Assembly (NCBI GenBank): GCA_938023075.1
Contig: CALHDG010000168.1
Span: 1 to 50,364 of the forward strand
Source: an uncultured Chitinophagales bacterium
GTDB taxonomy: Bacteria > Bacteroidota > Bacteroidia > Chitinophagales > JAHDHT01
Reading direction: 5' to 3'
DNA: 50,364 bases
Under the pieces are notes generated by a model. It had not been told where the DNA came from. It searched no databases and was given only the letters and a program-made list of their open reading frames with translations. Below are positions 25,686 to 34,492 of the stretch, piece by piece; position 1 is the first letter of the stretch, and the number at the start of each line of letters is the position of its first letter. A program made the translations under genes and the position numbers.

Positions 25686-26588
25686 TCAATTACAACTTTC
25701 AATAATCGCTTCAAAGTTATAATTAACTGGACAAGTAAAGCCATCTTCCAACAAAACAAAGCTTCCTGCAAAGTAAGCAATATTAGCTTGAATAATTGCC
25801 GTTGAAGTGATAGTTTGATTAACTTGGTAACTTTGGGTACTGCTACTATTGCCACTCAACACCAACCTATTTACACAATTGGAAGAACAAGTGCCCGCTT
25901 GTAAAGTACAAAAATCTTCCCAGGTAGCATTAAAGTTATTACCGCTGCTAATGTCATCATAATAATATAATTGATTACATAGGCTGCTTAAATTATTATC
26001 GAAACAACCCGATAATTGATTGTTAAACAAATACAATTCAGTTAGGTTATTTAAGTCTCCCAACTCAGATGGAATTGGTCCGGTTAGCAGATTATTGTTC
26101 AGTATCAAAATGTTGAGATTATTCAAATCTCCAATTTCTGGTGGAATAGAGCTGCTCAATTGATTATTATCTAAACCAATAGTAGTAAGCTTGCTGAGCT
26201 GGCCAATTTCTGCCGGAATTTCACCACGTATTTCATTTCGATACATTTGCAACTCGTCTAATTCAGAAAGTAAATTAATTTCCGGTGGGATAGAACCAAC
26301 CAAATTATTGCTCCTCAAATCAATCATCACTACTCTTCCGCTTGATTGACCGCTTATACCTAAAGCAATACCGTGCATGGTATCCAAATCGCAATTTGTT
26401 GGAGGAGAGCTGCCAGTTACTAAATTCCAGTTAGTATTGTTTGCCCAATTATTACCCTGCGTACTTATATATATTTGCTTTAATGCTGTCCAGTCATTCA
26501 AATTGCATTGAGCAACGGCATTGTCAATACAAAAATTAATTAATAAAGAAATACTTATAGTTTGAAATAATTTATACATAATTTTCAT
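25686..26588 (-). CDS. Secreted leucine-rich repeat protein with C-terminal sorting-like domain
   Basis: 300 residues from the preferred ATG (MKIMYKLFQTISISLLINFC, then ...NAVAQ), a signal peptide; an ATG 9 codons upstream is possible. After an N-terminal cap (WTALKQIYISTQGNNWANNT) come five or six plant-type LRRs with the pattern IPPEIGDLNNLNILILNNN. A C-terminal domain of about 60 residues (from VNRLVLSG to FEAIIESCN) ends in a cysteine near the C-terminus. It resembles the C-terminal domain of the cytochrome c-like protein at 30 kb and the 3-coathanger-stack type domains I recall from Bacteroidota, which probably act in export or anchoring. Expected to be cell-surface located; its ligand is unknown. 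Confidence 0.85.
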   Translation of the reverse strand: MKIMYKLFQTISISLLINFCIDNAVAQCNLNDWTALKQIYISTQGNNWANNTNWNLVTGSSPPTNCDLDTMHGIALGISGQSSGRVVMIDLRSNNLVGSIPPEINLLSELDELQMYRNEIRGEIPAEIGQLSKLTTIGLDNNQLSSSIPPEIGDLNNLNILILNNNLLTGPIPSELGDLNNLTELYLFNNQLSGCFDNNLSSLCNQLYYYDDISSGNNFNATWEDFCTLQAGTCSSNCVNRLVLSGNSSSTQSYQVNQTITSTAIIQANIAYFAGSFVLLEDGFTCPVNYNFEAIIESCN

Positions 26589-27228
26589 TAATTGTTGGTT
26601 TAATATGTTATTCACAAGTTTTGATAATGGTTTTTAAGATCATATCGTTTACTTCCGTTGAGGCTTAATGAAATATCCTCTTCAAACGATTGAACCATTT
26701 GCTTTAATAAGGTTGCAAGATATCACTTAAAGTCTTGCTTTATTATTGCTAATTTTTTGGCTTTTCAAGAAGGAGAGGATTTAAATGCCTCAATATCAAT
26801 TATATGTAACTTTAGGCTAATTGTACTAATAAAGTAACACCTGACCATACGCTGTTATATTATATCTTGACATTTCATTTGAAACCTTTAGGTTGAAACA
26901 TTACTCAATTACGTTCATAGACTTTAAAAATTATTAATTTTTAAAAAATAAAAGTACATTCAAAAAACTCAGGCACTACAACTAACAAATGTCAAAATAA
27001 AATACACTTTAAATTCAATTTTAAGCCTACTCCAAAAACATCTTTCAGAACAAAGGCTAATAACAGGTAATGAGCATTTTACAAGTATATTGAGCCTTAA
27101 TATTGGCATACTTTTTGTCAATAGAGTGTATTACTAATACTCTAAAAATTTCCTGCAGCCTATACCTACGCAAGCCAAATTATCTTTTAAAAAATAGAAA
27201 TGTATTGTTAACCAAAAAATCAAACACA
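26589..27228. other. Intergenic region between divergent genes, nothing clear
   Basis: About 640 bp, AT-rich, holding the leaders of the LRR gene (minus) and the glycan synthase gene (plus). I see no conserved gene, no copy of repeat families A-D and no clear TAnnTTTG box; TACTTTTTG near 27109 has one base too many. Confidence 0.5.
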
Positions 27229-28815
27229 ATGATGCCTCACCTACTCAACGTAATGACAACAAAAGAGAAGGCTGTATTTATATGCGGAGTAATCATTTGG
27301 TTGCTCAATTGTATTATTTTTTTTGCTTGGTGGCTTAATACCGATTTTATAATCGAGTTATGGCAGTATTTGCTTACAACTGTAATGCTGGTGTGGACTT
27401 TGCTGATGCCAGGCTATTTTTACTTTTTTGTTTGGCGAATGAAACGCCCTAATCCTAACATTAAATTGCCGAAACATTGGCGTATTGCAATGGTGGTGAC
27501 TAAAGCACCGTCCGAGCCATTTTCTATGTTGAAAAATACTTTATTAGCTATGCTACAACAATCTCCTGCACACGACAATTGGCTTGCAGATGAAGACCCT
27601 ACTGAGGAGGTATTAGCCTGGTGCGCCGCAAATGGCATAAAGGTATCTACCCGCAAGGGTGTGGCAGCCTATCACCGGGAAACCTGGCCCCGCCGAACAC
27701 GATGTAAAGAAGGCAATTTGAGTTATTTTTACGATTATTATGGTTATAAACAATATGATTTTGTGGTGCAATTAGATGCCGACCATATACCACAAAAAGG
27801 ATATTTAGAAGCGATGTTAAGACCATTTGTTGACGAAGCAATTGGCTATGTTTCGGCACCAAGCATTTGCAATCTTAATGAATCTTCCAGTTGGGCTGCC
27901 CGTGGTCGCTTGTACTCAGAAGCGATAATGCACGGTCCTTTACAAGCCGGTTATTCTAAATATTTTGCACCATTGTGCATTGGTTCACATTATGCTGTAC
28001 GCACTAAAGCCTTAAAAGCAATTGGCGGCTTAGGTCCCGAACTGGCAGAAGACCACTCTACCTCGCTCATGTTTAATGGACATGGTTGGCGAGGTGTACA
28101 CGCTTTTGATGCCATTGCGCACGGCTTAGGTCCCGAAACTTTTGCAGATTGCCTTACACAAGAGTTTCAATGGTCGCGCAGTTTAGTTGTTTTAATGCTT
28201 ACAGAAATGCCCAAGTATTTTTTCAAAATGCCCCTTCGTATTGCTTTTCAGTTCTTGTTTTCTCAACTTTGGTACGTAATTTTTAGTTTCACTATGCTCG
28301 CTGCACATATTATACCTTTTTATGCGGTAGTTACTCACGTACCATTTGTACAAGTAAGTTATATTGATTTTTTGTTACATTTTTTGCCAGTTACTTTATC
28401 AGTAATCGGACTTTCTGTATATATGCGCCAGCAAGGTTGGTTGCGTCCTTCCAGCAGCCCGGCATTCAGTTGGGAAACTGTTTTGTTTAATACCGTGCGT
28501 TGGCCCTGGGCATTATACGGTTGTGTAATGGGTTTTTGGGCTGTTATATCTGGTGAACAAAATTCTTTTAAAGTAACTCCTAAAGGTGAAAAGAAACCGC
28601 CTTATATGGCTTCAAAAATTATTGGTCCTTACTTAATGCTATGTTTGCTGTCTTTTTTACCTTCTGTGTTTATACGAGATGCTAAAGAAGCATCGGGTTA
28701 CTTCTTTTTTCTTTTATTAAATTTAGTTATTTATATTATTGCCGTTGGTAGTTTGATAATATTTCAACTTAAAGAAAGTCAATATGAAAAAGCAGGAGAA
28801 GCATACGATTATTAA
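27229..28815 (+). CDS. Cellulose synthase-like family 2 glycosyltransferase
   Basis: 528 residues from ATG (MMPHLLNVMTTKEK); a longer in-frame ORF from 27103 lacks a sensible N-terminus. Two N-terminal membrane helices (14-36, 46-68) are followed by a GT2 domain with the nucleotide-sugar/metal site DADH (183-186), the catalytic-base-like AEDHS (273-277) and QEFQW (311-315) in place of QxxRW. Four to five C-terminal membrane helices follow. This is the layout of processive synthases of extracellular beta-glycans; the substituted arginine is also seen, in my memory, in a cellulose synthase-like subfamily with QWSRS. The next gene, a GH26-like hydrolase, overlaps by 32 bp. The product polymer cannot be read from the sequence. 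Confidence 0.88.
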   Translation: MMPHLLNVMTTKEKAVFICGVIIWLLNCIIFFAWWLNTDFIIELWQYLLTTVMLVWTLLMPGYFYFFVWRMKRPNPNIKLPKHWRIAMVVTKAPSEPFSMLKNTLLAMLQQSPAHDNWLADEDPTEEVLAWCAANGIKVSTRKGVAAYHRETWPRRTRCKEGNLSYFYDYYGYKQYDFVVQLDADHIPQKGYLEAMLRPFVDEAIGYVSAPSICNLNESSSWAARGRLYSEAIMHGPLQAGYSKYFAPLCIGSHYAVRTKALKAIGGLGPELAEDHSTSLMFNGHGWRGVHAFDAIAHGLGPETFADCLTQEFQWSRSLVVLMLTEMPKYFFKMPLRIAFQFLFSQLWYVIFSFTMLAAHIIPFYAVVTHVPFVQVSYIDFLLHFLPVTLSVIGLSVYMRQQGWLRPSSSPAFSWETVLFNTVRWPWALYGCVMGFWAVISGEQNSFKVTPKGEKKPPYMASKIIGPYLMLCLLSFLPSVFIRDAKEASGYFFFLLLNLVIYIIAVGSLIIFQLKESQYEKAGEAYDY

Positions 28816-29788
28816 ACAACTTGTATTAGTTAGCATTTTTGCGGTACTACCGGTATTGATGATTTTCTTTAACGGTAAAGCTTTAATGCAAAGTATAATT
28901 TGGCAAAAAGAGGAGACCTTTGGAACAACTCAAATTTCTAAAAAAACAATATTTAAAGATAATGCTACACTTCAGTTTGGTGTTTACGACCCTAAAGACC
29001 ATGCCGATGAAATTGATGGTATTACTTATGAGTTAGTTTATATTGGATGGACTTCTATTGAGGTTAATGACTTACTGTTAACCTTAAATGAAATTATAAG
29101 CAGTGGAAGACTTCCCTTTATTATTTGTGAACCTTGGTCTTTAGATTTTAATAATAAAGATTATTTAAAAGATATTACCAAAGGTGGATATGATATTTAC
29201 ATCACTACTTTAATTGAGGTAATACAACAAATTGATGAAACCATTTTGATTGCCTGGGGGCACGAAATGGACCAGGAGTTGGCAGAGCGATATTCCTGGT
29301 CGGGTAAAAACCCAGTAGACTTTATTATGGCTTACCGGTATGTTGTGGATTATATTGAAAAGTTGGTTGGAACAAAGGTACAATGGGTATGGGCTCCTGT
29401 TGGCAGGTCAGATTGTTTGAAATATTATCCCGGCGAATTTTATGTAGATGCCATTGGCTTTCCAATTTATAGTTTCCCTCAATGGGATGTATCTTATTAT
29501 GGTAAAGTGAGAGATTTTAAAACCACGATGGATGAAAAGTACAGGTTACTTTCAGCAATGAATAAACCCATATACATCACTGAATTTGGTGTTACCGGCA
29601 ACAGCGAACAAGTGAACAATTGGATGCATCAAACCGCAGCAGCTTTACCAGCATATCCTCAAATTGAAGGACTAACTTTCTTTATGGCAGAAGATGCCGA
29701 AGGAGCTTGGGGAGATGAGGTAACTACTCCCAACTGGTTACTCCCTAATAAATCAATAGTAGAATTGATGGATATTATAGTAAAATGA
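28784..29788 (+). CDS. Membrane-anchored GH26-like glycoside hydrolase
   Basis: 334 residues with an uncleaved-looking N-terminal membrane helix (13-31) and a TIM-barrel domain. Candidate acid/base is E161 in AWGHEMD and candidate nucleophile is E267 in YITEFGVTG, the pattern of GH26-type enzymes (mannanases and relatives, clan A). It is translationally coupled (32-bp overlap) to a processive GT2. By analogy with the cellulase/lyase partners of bacterial polysaccharide synthases, it may trim or release the polymer. Substrate (beta-mannan, mixed glucan or other) is unknown. Confidence 0.82.
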   Translation: MKKQEKHTIIKQLVLVSIFAVLPVLMIFFNGKALMQSIIWQKEETFGTTQISKKTIFKDNATLQFGVYDPKDHADEIDGITYELVYIGWTSIEVNDLLLTLNEIISSGRLPFIICEPWSLDFNNKDYLKDITKGGYDIYITTLIEVIQQIDETILIAWGHEMDQELAERYSWSGKNPVDFIMAYRYVVDYIEKLVGTKVQWVWAPVGRSDCLKYYPGEFYVDAIGFPIYSFPQWDVSYYGKVRDFKTTMDEKYRLLSAMNKPIYITEFGVTGNSEQVNNWMHQTAAALPAYPQIEGLTFFMAEDAEGAWGDEVTTPNWLLPNKSIVELMDIIVK

Positions 29789-30044
29789 ACTTTCTACTAT
29801 CAAATACTATATTAAAATTCATATTTTCTTATCTATTCAAAACAACTATTCAATCAATTTAAAAGAGTAAACTACTTATAAGTAGCGGCTGAAAATTAAT
29901 ACTTCTTATGCTTTCAAAAAAAATCAATTTGCCCTGCTTATTGTAACTTTATTTTTTAATTAAGGTAAAACACAGTAATTTTAAACTTTTAAAGAGATGT
30001 TGATCGATTCTTTCAAATTTTATTCACACGCAAAAAATAATCAA
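29789..30044. other. Intergenic spacer, nothing distinct
   Basis: About 250 bp between the GH26-like gene and the cytochrome c-like gene. No repeat copy, terminator or -7 box stands out. Confidence 0.4.
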
Positions 30045-30632
30045 ATGAAAATTTTAAGTCTATCTCTAATTATTTTGTACTTTTCATTATGCAGCACTAA
30101 AGCCCAAACCTGCAACAGTGGAGAACTGGGTTGGAGCGAAATATCGAATATGCTAACTGCCGCGGGATGTACTGGTTGTCATGGTATGGCAGGCGGTTTT
30201 AGTTTAGCCTCATATACCAATTTTATACAGGGAGGCAACAACTGTGGTTCAGATATTACACAAAGTGAAAATTTTTTAGGTGCGATTACTATTGATAATT
30301 TCAATGCATGTCAGGGTACCGTTAACGGAATGTCTATGAACGACAGAGCTACCAACCCCTTAGACTCTTTGGAGTTACTGCAAATTAAAAGATGGTTGAA
30401 TGCCGGCGTACCCGAATTATGTGAAAATTTTTGCTTGAATAATGAATTTGTACAAACAACTTTAAGCGGTGCTTTGTACCACTTTGAAGTGGATTCGGTT
30501 TTAGAAGCGAATAATAGCATTGCGAGCAATGCTGATATTACTTATGAGGCGGGACAAAGAATTACTTTATACTCCGGTTTTAATGTTGATGTCAGTTCTG
30601 TATTTCATGCCTATATTGGTGCTTGCGAATAA
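30045..30632 (+). CDS. Secreted cytochrome c-like protein with C-terminal sorting-like domain
   Basis: 195 residues from ATG (MKILSLSLIILYFSLCSTKA Q); an ATG 16 codons upstream would mask the signal peptide. A heme c-binding CxxCH motif, CTGCH, occurs at residues 42-46 in AAGCTGCHG, with later methionines (GMSMND) as possible axial ligands. The region around it resembles the short c-type domain often found in Bacteroidota secreted proteins. The last 60 residues (FEVDSVLEANNSI..., YEAGQRITLYSGFNVDVSSV, ending GACE) match the C-terminal domain of the LRR protein at 25.7 kb. Expected exported to the surface or medium; electron partner unknown. Confidence 0.75.
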   Translation: MKILSLSLIILYFSLCSTKAQTCNSGELGWSEISNMLTAAGCTGCHGMAGGFSLASYTNFIQGGNNCGSDITQSENFLGAITIDNFNACQGTVNGMSMNDRATNPLDSLELLQIKRWLNAGVPELCENFCLNNEFVQTTLSGALYHFEVDSVLEANNSIASNADITYEAGQRITLYSGFNVDVSSVFHAYIGACE

Positions 30633-30743
30633 TTAAGTATTAGAAGAACAGAGATAAACTCATTTTTAGATATTAAATACTTTGACCTTTTTGGCTAAGA
30701 TGTTTTGCATAAAATATCTAAAATACTTATTATTACATACGTT

Positions 30744-31100
30744 ATGAAGTTGGGAAATCCTACTCCGGTTATCAGAATATTTGATGAAGAAAAAGCAAGG
30801 GAATTCTATGTGGAATATTTAGAATTCAGGATAGATTGGGAACATCGATTTGCAGTAAATATGCCCCTATATATGCAAATATCAAACAGTGGATGCGTAT
30901 TGCATTTATCAGCACATCATGGTGACGGAACTCCTGGAACCAAAGTTCGAATAGAATGTGATGATTTAATTGCTTATCACGCCGAACTTAAGGCAAAAAA
31001 TTACAAGTTCCTAAATCCGGGTGTAGGAAAACAGCCTTGGGCAGAAGCAGAAATGTGTTTAGCCGATCCTTTTGGTAACAAATTGATTTACAGTAGATAA
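30744..31100 (+). CDS. Glyoxalase/bleomycin-resistance superfamily protein
   Basis: 118 residues from the preferred ATG (MKLGNPTPVIRIFDEEKARE); 13 codons upstream is another in-frame ATG. Signatures: AREFYVEYLEFRIDWEHRF, LHLSAHHGDGTPG and LADPFGNKLIYSR, the betaalphabetabetabeta units of the VOC superfamily. Closest in style to bleomycin-binding-like proteins with an HHGD segment. Metal ligands and substrate are not certain. It stands alone between unrelated genes. Confidence 0.85.
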   Translation: MKLGNPTPVIRIFDEEKAREFYVEYLEFRIDWEHRFAVNMPLYMQISNSGCVLHLSAHHGDGTPGTKVRIECDDLIAYHAELKAKNYKFLNPGVGKQPWAEAEMCLADPFGNKLIYSR

Positions 31101-31225
31101 AAAAAGTAATAGTAGCCGTTTTTTTTATTTTAGCTAAAAATCTTATTTTTATATCAAAAAACTTATTGTGGAATTGTAAAGCTTGTTGTCAATGAAATAA
31201 TTATCAATTTAATCCACTAATTTTA

Positions 31226-32716
31226 ATGAAAAGCCATTCGTTATTTAAATTAACATTCAAATTAAATGAAAAAGAAATTGCATTTATTCGCACCTATATT
31301 AAAGACCAAGCCAAAAATAAAAGTAAAGATGCTTATATAGAACTATTTAATCAATCGCTGATTAACAGTTTTGCTAATGACGAGGAAATTTTGAAGAGTT
31401 TGAAAAGCACTTATTTGCAAAACCACTATAGTGCCGCTCGCCATTATTTGTACAACTTAGTTTTAAAAGCACTTCGATTATATTATGCAACCAATACAGT
31501 AGATCATTCTAATTTACCGTTTTTGAACAATGCTGATAAGCTAAGTACCATATTTGTTTTAATTGACAAAGAACTATTTGAGGAAGCATACAAGCTGATT
31601 AACAAATACATAAAAGATTGGGAAAGAGAAGAAGATTATAGTGCCTTAGCAACCGCCCATAAATTTTTGGACCGCATTGAATTATTAAGCGGTAAAAAAC
31701 TGAAAAACTTTAAAAATATGGCATTGGCAGCCAAGTATGCTCAAAAACAAGCAACTAAATACAGGTATGATTATTTAGATAAAGAAATAACACTGAAGCA
31801 AAACAGGCTTGGGGTTGCCAGAAAAGATGAAGAAGTAGCGCTTTTCAGAACCTATCTAAATTCCGATGATTTTAAAACCAACCTGCCAAACGAAAAATAC
31901 TATTGGAATGCTAAAAGTAAATGCCATTTGGCACTATTAGAATTTAAGGAAGCTTATTATTGTTACGAGCAACTTTTGGTTATTGCCAAAAAACGGTCTA
32001 TGGATAATTCGAATACGCAAAATATAATTATTAATATTTGGTTGGGTTTAATGGATTGTGCGCTCAGCATGAAAAATTTTGACAACTTTCACATTTGTAA
32101 AAATGAATACTTAAAGTTACTTAAGACAAGTAAATCTATATCTAAAATAACAAAAAAAATATTTGCCTTAAACTTTAATTACTGCAATGTCCGCTATTTT
32201 GATCTAATTGGAGATGTCAATGCTATACTTTCATTGTCAGATTTTTATGATAATATTGAACAACCATTAAACGAAAATGTATATGGAAATTTATTAGTAG
32301 AAAGTTATTTCATTATTAGCAAAGCCCATGCAGTTTCAGGCAACTTTCAATTAGCTTTAGATTGGTTACAAAAAGCCATTAATAAAAAAGACAATTTTTC
32401 AGGACCCGTCTATGTTATAAATTTTTGTTTTATTTATATATGGTTAATGCGCTATCAGTTAAAAGATTTCGAAATGTTGCGTTCTATTACCGATACTGCC
32501 TACCGGTATATGCGCAAGAATAAAGCAACTTATCAGTTGGAGAAAAATTTCTTGTCATTTTTTAGAGCAGTGCAAAACAATCCTATTTTAAGTAATGTAA
32601 AAAAACAGATAAAAAAATTGAATATAAACAATAAGGCACTAAAACAAACCCAATATAATGGATACTTGCAAAAGCAATTAAACATCGAGAAAATATTACA
32701 GCAAGTAGTAGGTTAA
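31226..32716 (+). CDS. Hypothetical all-helical (TPR-like) cytoplasmic protein
   Basis: 496 residues, no signal peptide, helical throughout with TPR-like spacing (ALLEFKEAYYCYEQLLVIAK, AVSGNFQLALDWLQKAINKK). The N-terminus (LFKLTFKLNEKEIAFIRTYI) is followed by DQAKNKSKDAYIELFN. I recall similar proteins as hypothetical only in Saprospira-like genomes. No enzymatic motif. The next gene starts 54 bp downstream, so they may be co-transcribed. Confidence 0.75.
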   Translation: MKSHSLFKLTFKLNEKEIAFIRTYIKDQAKNKSKDAYIELFNQSLINSFANDEEILKSLKSTYLQNHYSAARHYLYNLVLKALRLYYATNTVDHSNLPFLNNADKLSTIFVLIDKELFEEAYKLINKYIKDWEREEDYSALATAHKFLDRIELLSGKKLKNFKNMALAAKYAQKQATKYRYDYLDKEITLKQNRLGVARKDEEVALFRTYLNSDDFKTNLPNEKYYWNAKSKCHLALLEFKEAYYCYEQLLVIAKKRSMDNSNTQNIIINIWLGLMDCALSMKNFDNFHICKNEYLKLLKTSKSISKITKKIFALNFNYCNVRYFDLIGDVNAILSLSDFYDNIEQPLNENVYGNLLVESYFIISKAHAVSGNFQLALDWLQKAINKKDNFSGPVYVINFCFIYIWLMRYQLKDFEMLRSITDTAYRYMRKNKATYQLEKNFLSFFRAVQNNPILSNVKKQIKKLNINNKALKQTQYNGYLQKQLNIEKILQQVVG

Positions 32717-32770
32717 ATGTTTTTGGCATTGAAATTGATTTTTATTAAATGAATCAACCGTTCCAAAACA

Positions 32771-34321
32771 ATGAGAATTTTAATTTTATGTATATGCATT
32801 ATTGTTGCATTACAAACAATCGCGCAAAATTCCCCAAATTGCAAATTACTTCAACCAGGTAAAATTATTGCACAAAATAACATTACAAAAACATCAACAC
32901 CTGCAAATCAATTTGTACTTTCCATTCTGGAAACAAATCCACCTAATACTTACAGTAATATTAATATCTACAAGCATCCTAAATGGACCAACGAAAAAAT
33001 AGGTAATACTACTAAAGCTGTGTATGATGATGAAGGTAATATGTATGTAGCTGCCAGTTCTTTGTATGTTAGCGGTAGTAAATTAGACTGTTGGCGATAT
33101 GGTGAAATAGGTGGTGGTGCAGATGACCTGGAAGCAGCCGGTACTATTTACAAATTGAATGCTTATACCGGTGAGCCAGAAGTTTTGTATAGAGTACCTC
33201 AACAGCAGTTTGCCAATGTTCCTATTATTTTTATCACGTTCTCTGCTATGCGATTAACCGGCCCCGGGGTGTCAGATATCTCATACAATTCAAAACACCA
33301 ACAAATTTTAGCGGCTAATAATGAAGATGGAAAAATTTATCAGCTTAGTAAAGATGGGAATTTAATTGACACTTTTGACCCCGGAACATTAGATGATGGA
33401 AGTGTTGGTTTTACACCAAAGGAAGAACGGATAACCGCAATAGCCTCTAAAGGAAATTTAATATACTATGCAATTTGGGGTAATAATTCAAGCTATATAG
33501 CCTCTGTTAAAATAAAGCAAAATCAAACTATACAAACTAACTCTGCCAAAGTTGAAAAACTATTATCAGATATTGATCAAATTAGCGATCCAAGCCTCCC
33601 TATAATACAAATTGCTTTAAATGATGACAATTTAATGGTGGTTACCCAAAGTACACTACTTAATGATGTAACTAAAGCGGAAGAAAATCATCCAATTATT
33701 ATTTTTAAAGAAAAGTCGAAGAAATGGAATTTTGCATACCTGTTAAATGAGTTAGATGAGCAAGTTGGAATTCATTATTCAACTATAAGCTTTACCAATG
33801 ATCTAAATAGTTATAATCAAAACAATGATAATCAAGGGAATGATGATGATCAGAACGGAAACATACAAAATGAGGAAGTTAAGATTGCTTATGTAACTTC
33901 AGATTTGTATGACAATAATTATTTATTTGGGGTTGACTTAGTAGAATCTCCTTCATTATCTATTAATAATTATGAACAATATGAAATACCAGGGCTTTTA
34001 GGCAAAATACAATTTGCTAATGTAGTCGATCAAAACAAACTGCTTGATCCCGATTACATTTGTACTGTTAACACAAAAATTGAAGATGGTATTAGTGATA
34101 TCACTATCTATCCAAATCCGGCTTCAAATTCATTTCATTTAAAAGGAATTTCAATTGATGATATTGATCAAATTAAATTATTTGATGCCACTGGAAAATT
34201 GGTCAAGCAAGTTGATGGTAACTTCACAACAATTCGTACAATCAATTTATTATCTGGTGTTTACTTGATAAACATAATAGCTGGTAAAGAAGTTTTTACA
34301 GAAAAACTAATTATAAAGTAA
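32771..34321 (+). CDS. Secreted beta-propeller-like protein with T9SS type A sorting domain
   Basis: 516 residues with signal peptide (MRILILCICIIVALQTIA). The body has repeat features of a beta-propeller (VYDDEGNMYVAASSLYVSG, GTIYKLNAYTGEPEVLYRV, DGKIYQLSKDGNLIDTF). A low-complexity linker (NQNNDNQGNDDDQNGN) occurs near residue 355. The C-terminal 80 residues (ISDITIYPNPASNSFHLKG, LFDATGKLVKQ, SGVYLINI, EKLIIK) are a type A T9SS sorting domain. Exported to the cell surface or medium. No enzymatic motif recognised. Confidence 0.85.
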   Translation: MRILILCICIIVALQTIAQNSPNCKLLQPGKIIAQNNITKTSTPANQFVLSILETNPPNTYSNINIYKHPKWTNEKIGNTTKAVYDDEGNMYVAASSLYVSGSKLDCWRYGEIGGGADDLEAAGTIYKLNAYTGEPEVLYRVPQQQFANVPIIFITFSAMRLTGPGVSDISYNSKHQQILAANNEDGKIYQLSKDGNLIDTFDPGTLDDGSVGFTPKEERITAIASKGNLIYYAIWGNNSSYIASVKIKQNQTIQTNSAKVEKLLSDIDQISDPSLPIIQIALNDDNLMVVTQSTLLNDVTKAEENHPIIIFKEKSKKWNFAYLLNELDEQVGIHYSTISFTNDLNSYNQNNDNQGNDDDQNGNIQNEEVKIAYVTSDLYDNNYLFGVDLVESPSLSINNYEQYEIPGLLGKIQFANVVDQNKLLDPDYICTVNTKIEDGISDITIYPNPASNSFHLKGISIDDIDQIKLFDATGKLVKQVDGNFTTIRTINLLSGVYLINIIAGKEVFTEKLIIK

Positions 34322-34492
34322 TCGATTTCAAATCTTTAGAAATGTTATCATAATCTTATAAGTAAGATTCTTGAAAATCAAAATAATTCGCAAAACTTTT
34401 TAAGGGTTTTGGATTCACCTTTGCACTACGCAAGTCGTACTGACATTTCTCCCATCAACTAATTTTTTAACCAAAACAAATACATAATTTTT

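Noticed and set aside
27103-27228. An upstream in-frame extension of the glycan synthase gene by 42 codons.
   Set aside because: The extension is low-complexity and precedes a good ATG with the usual two membrane helices of the family.
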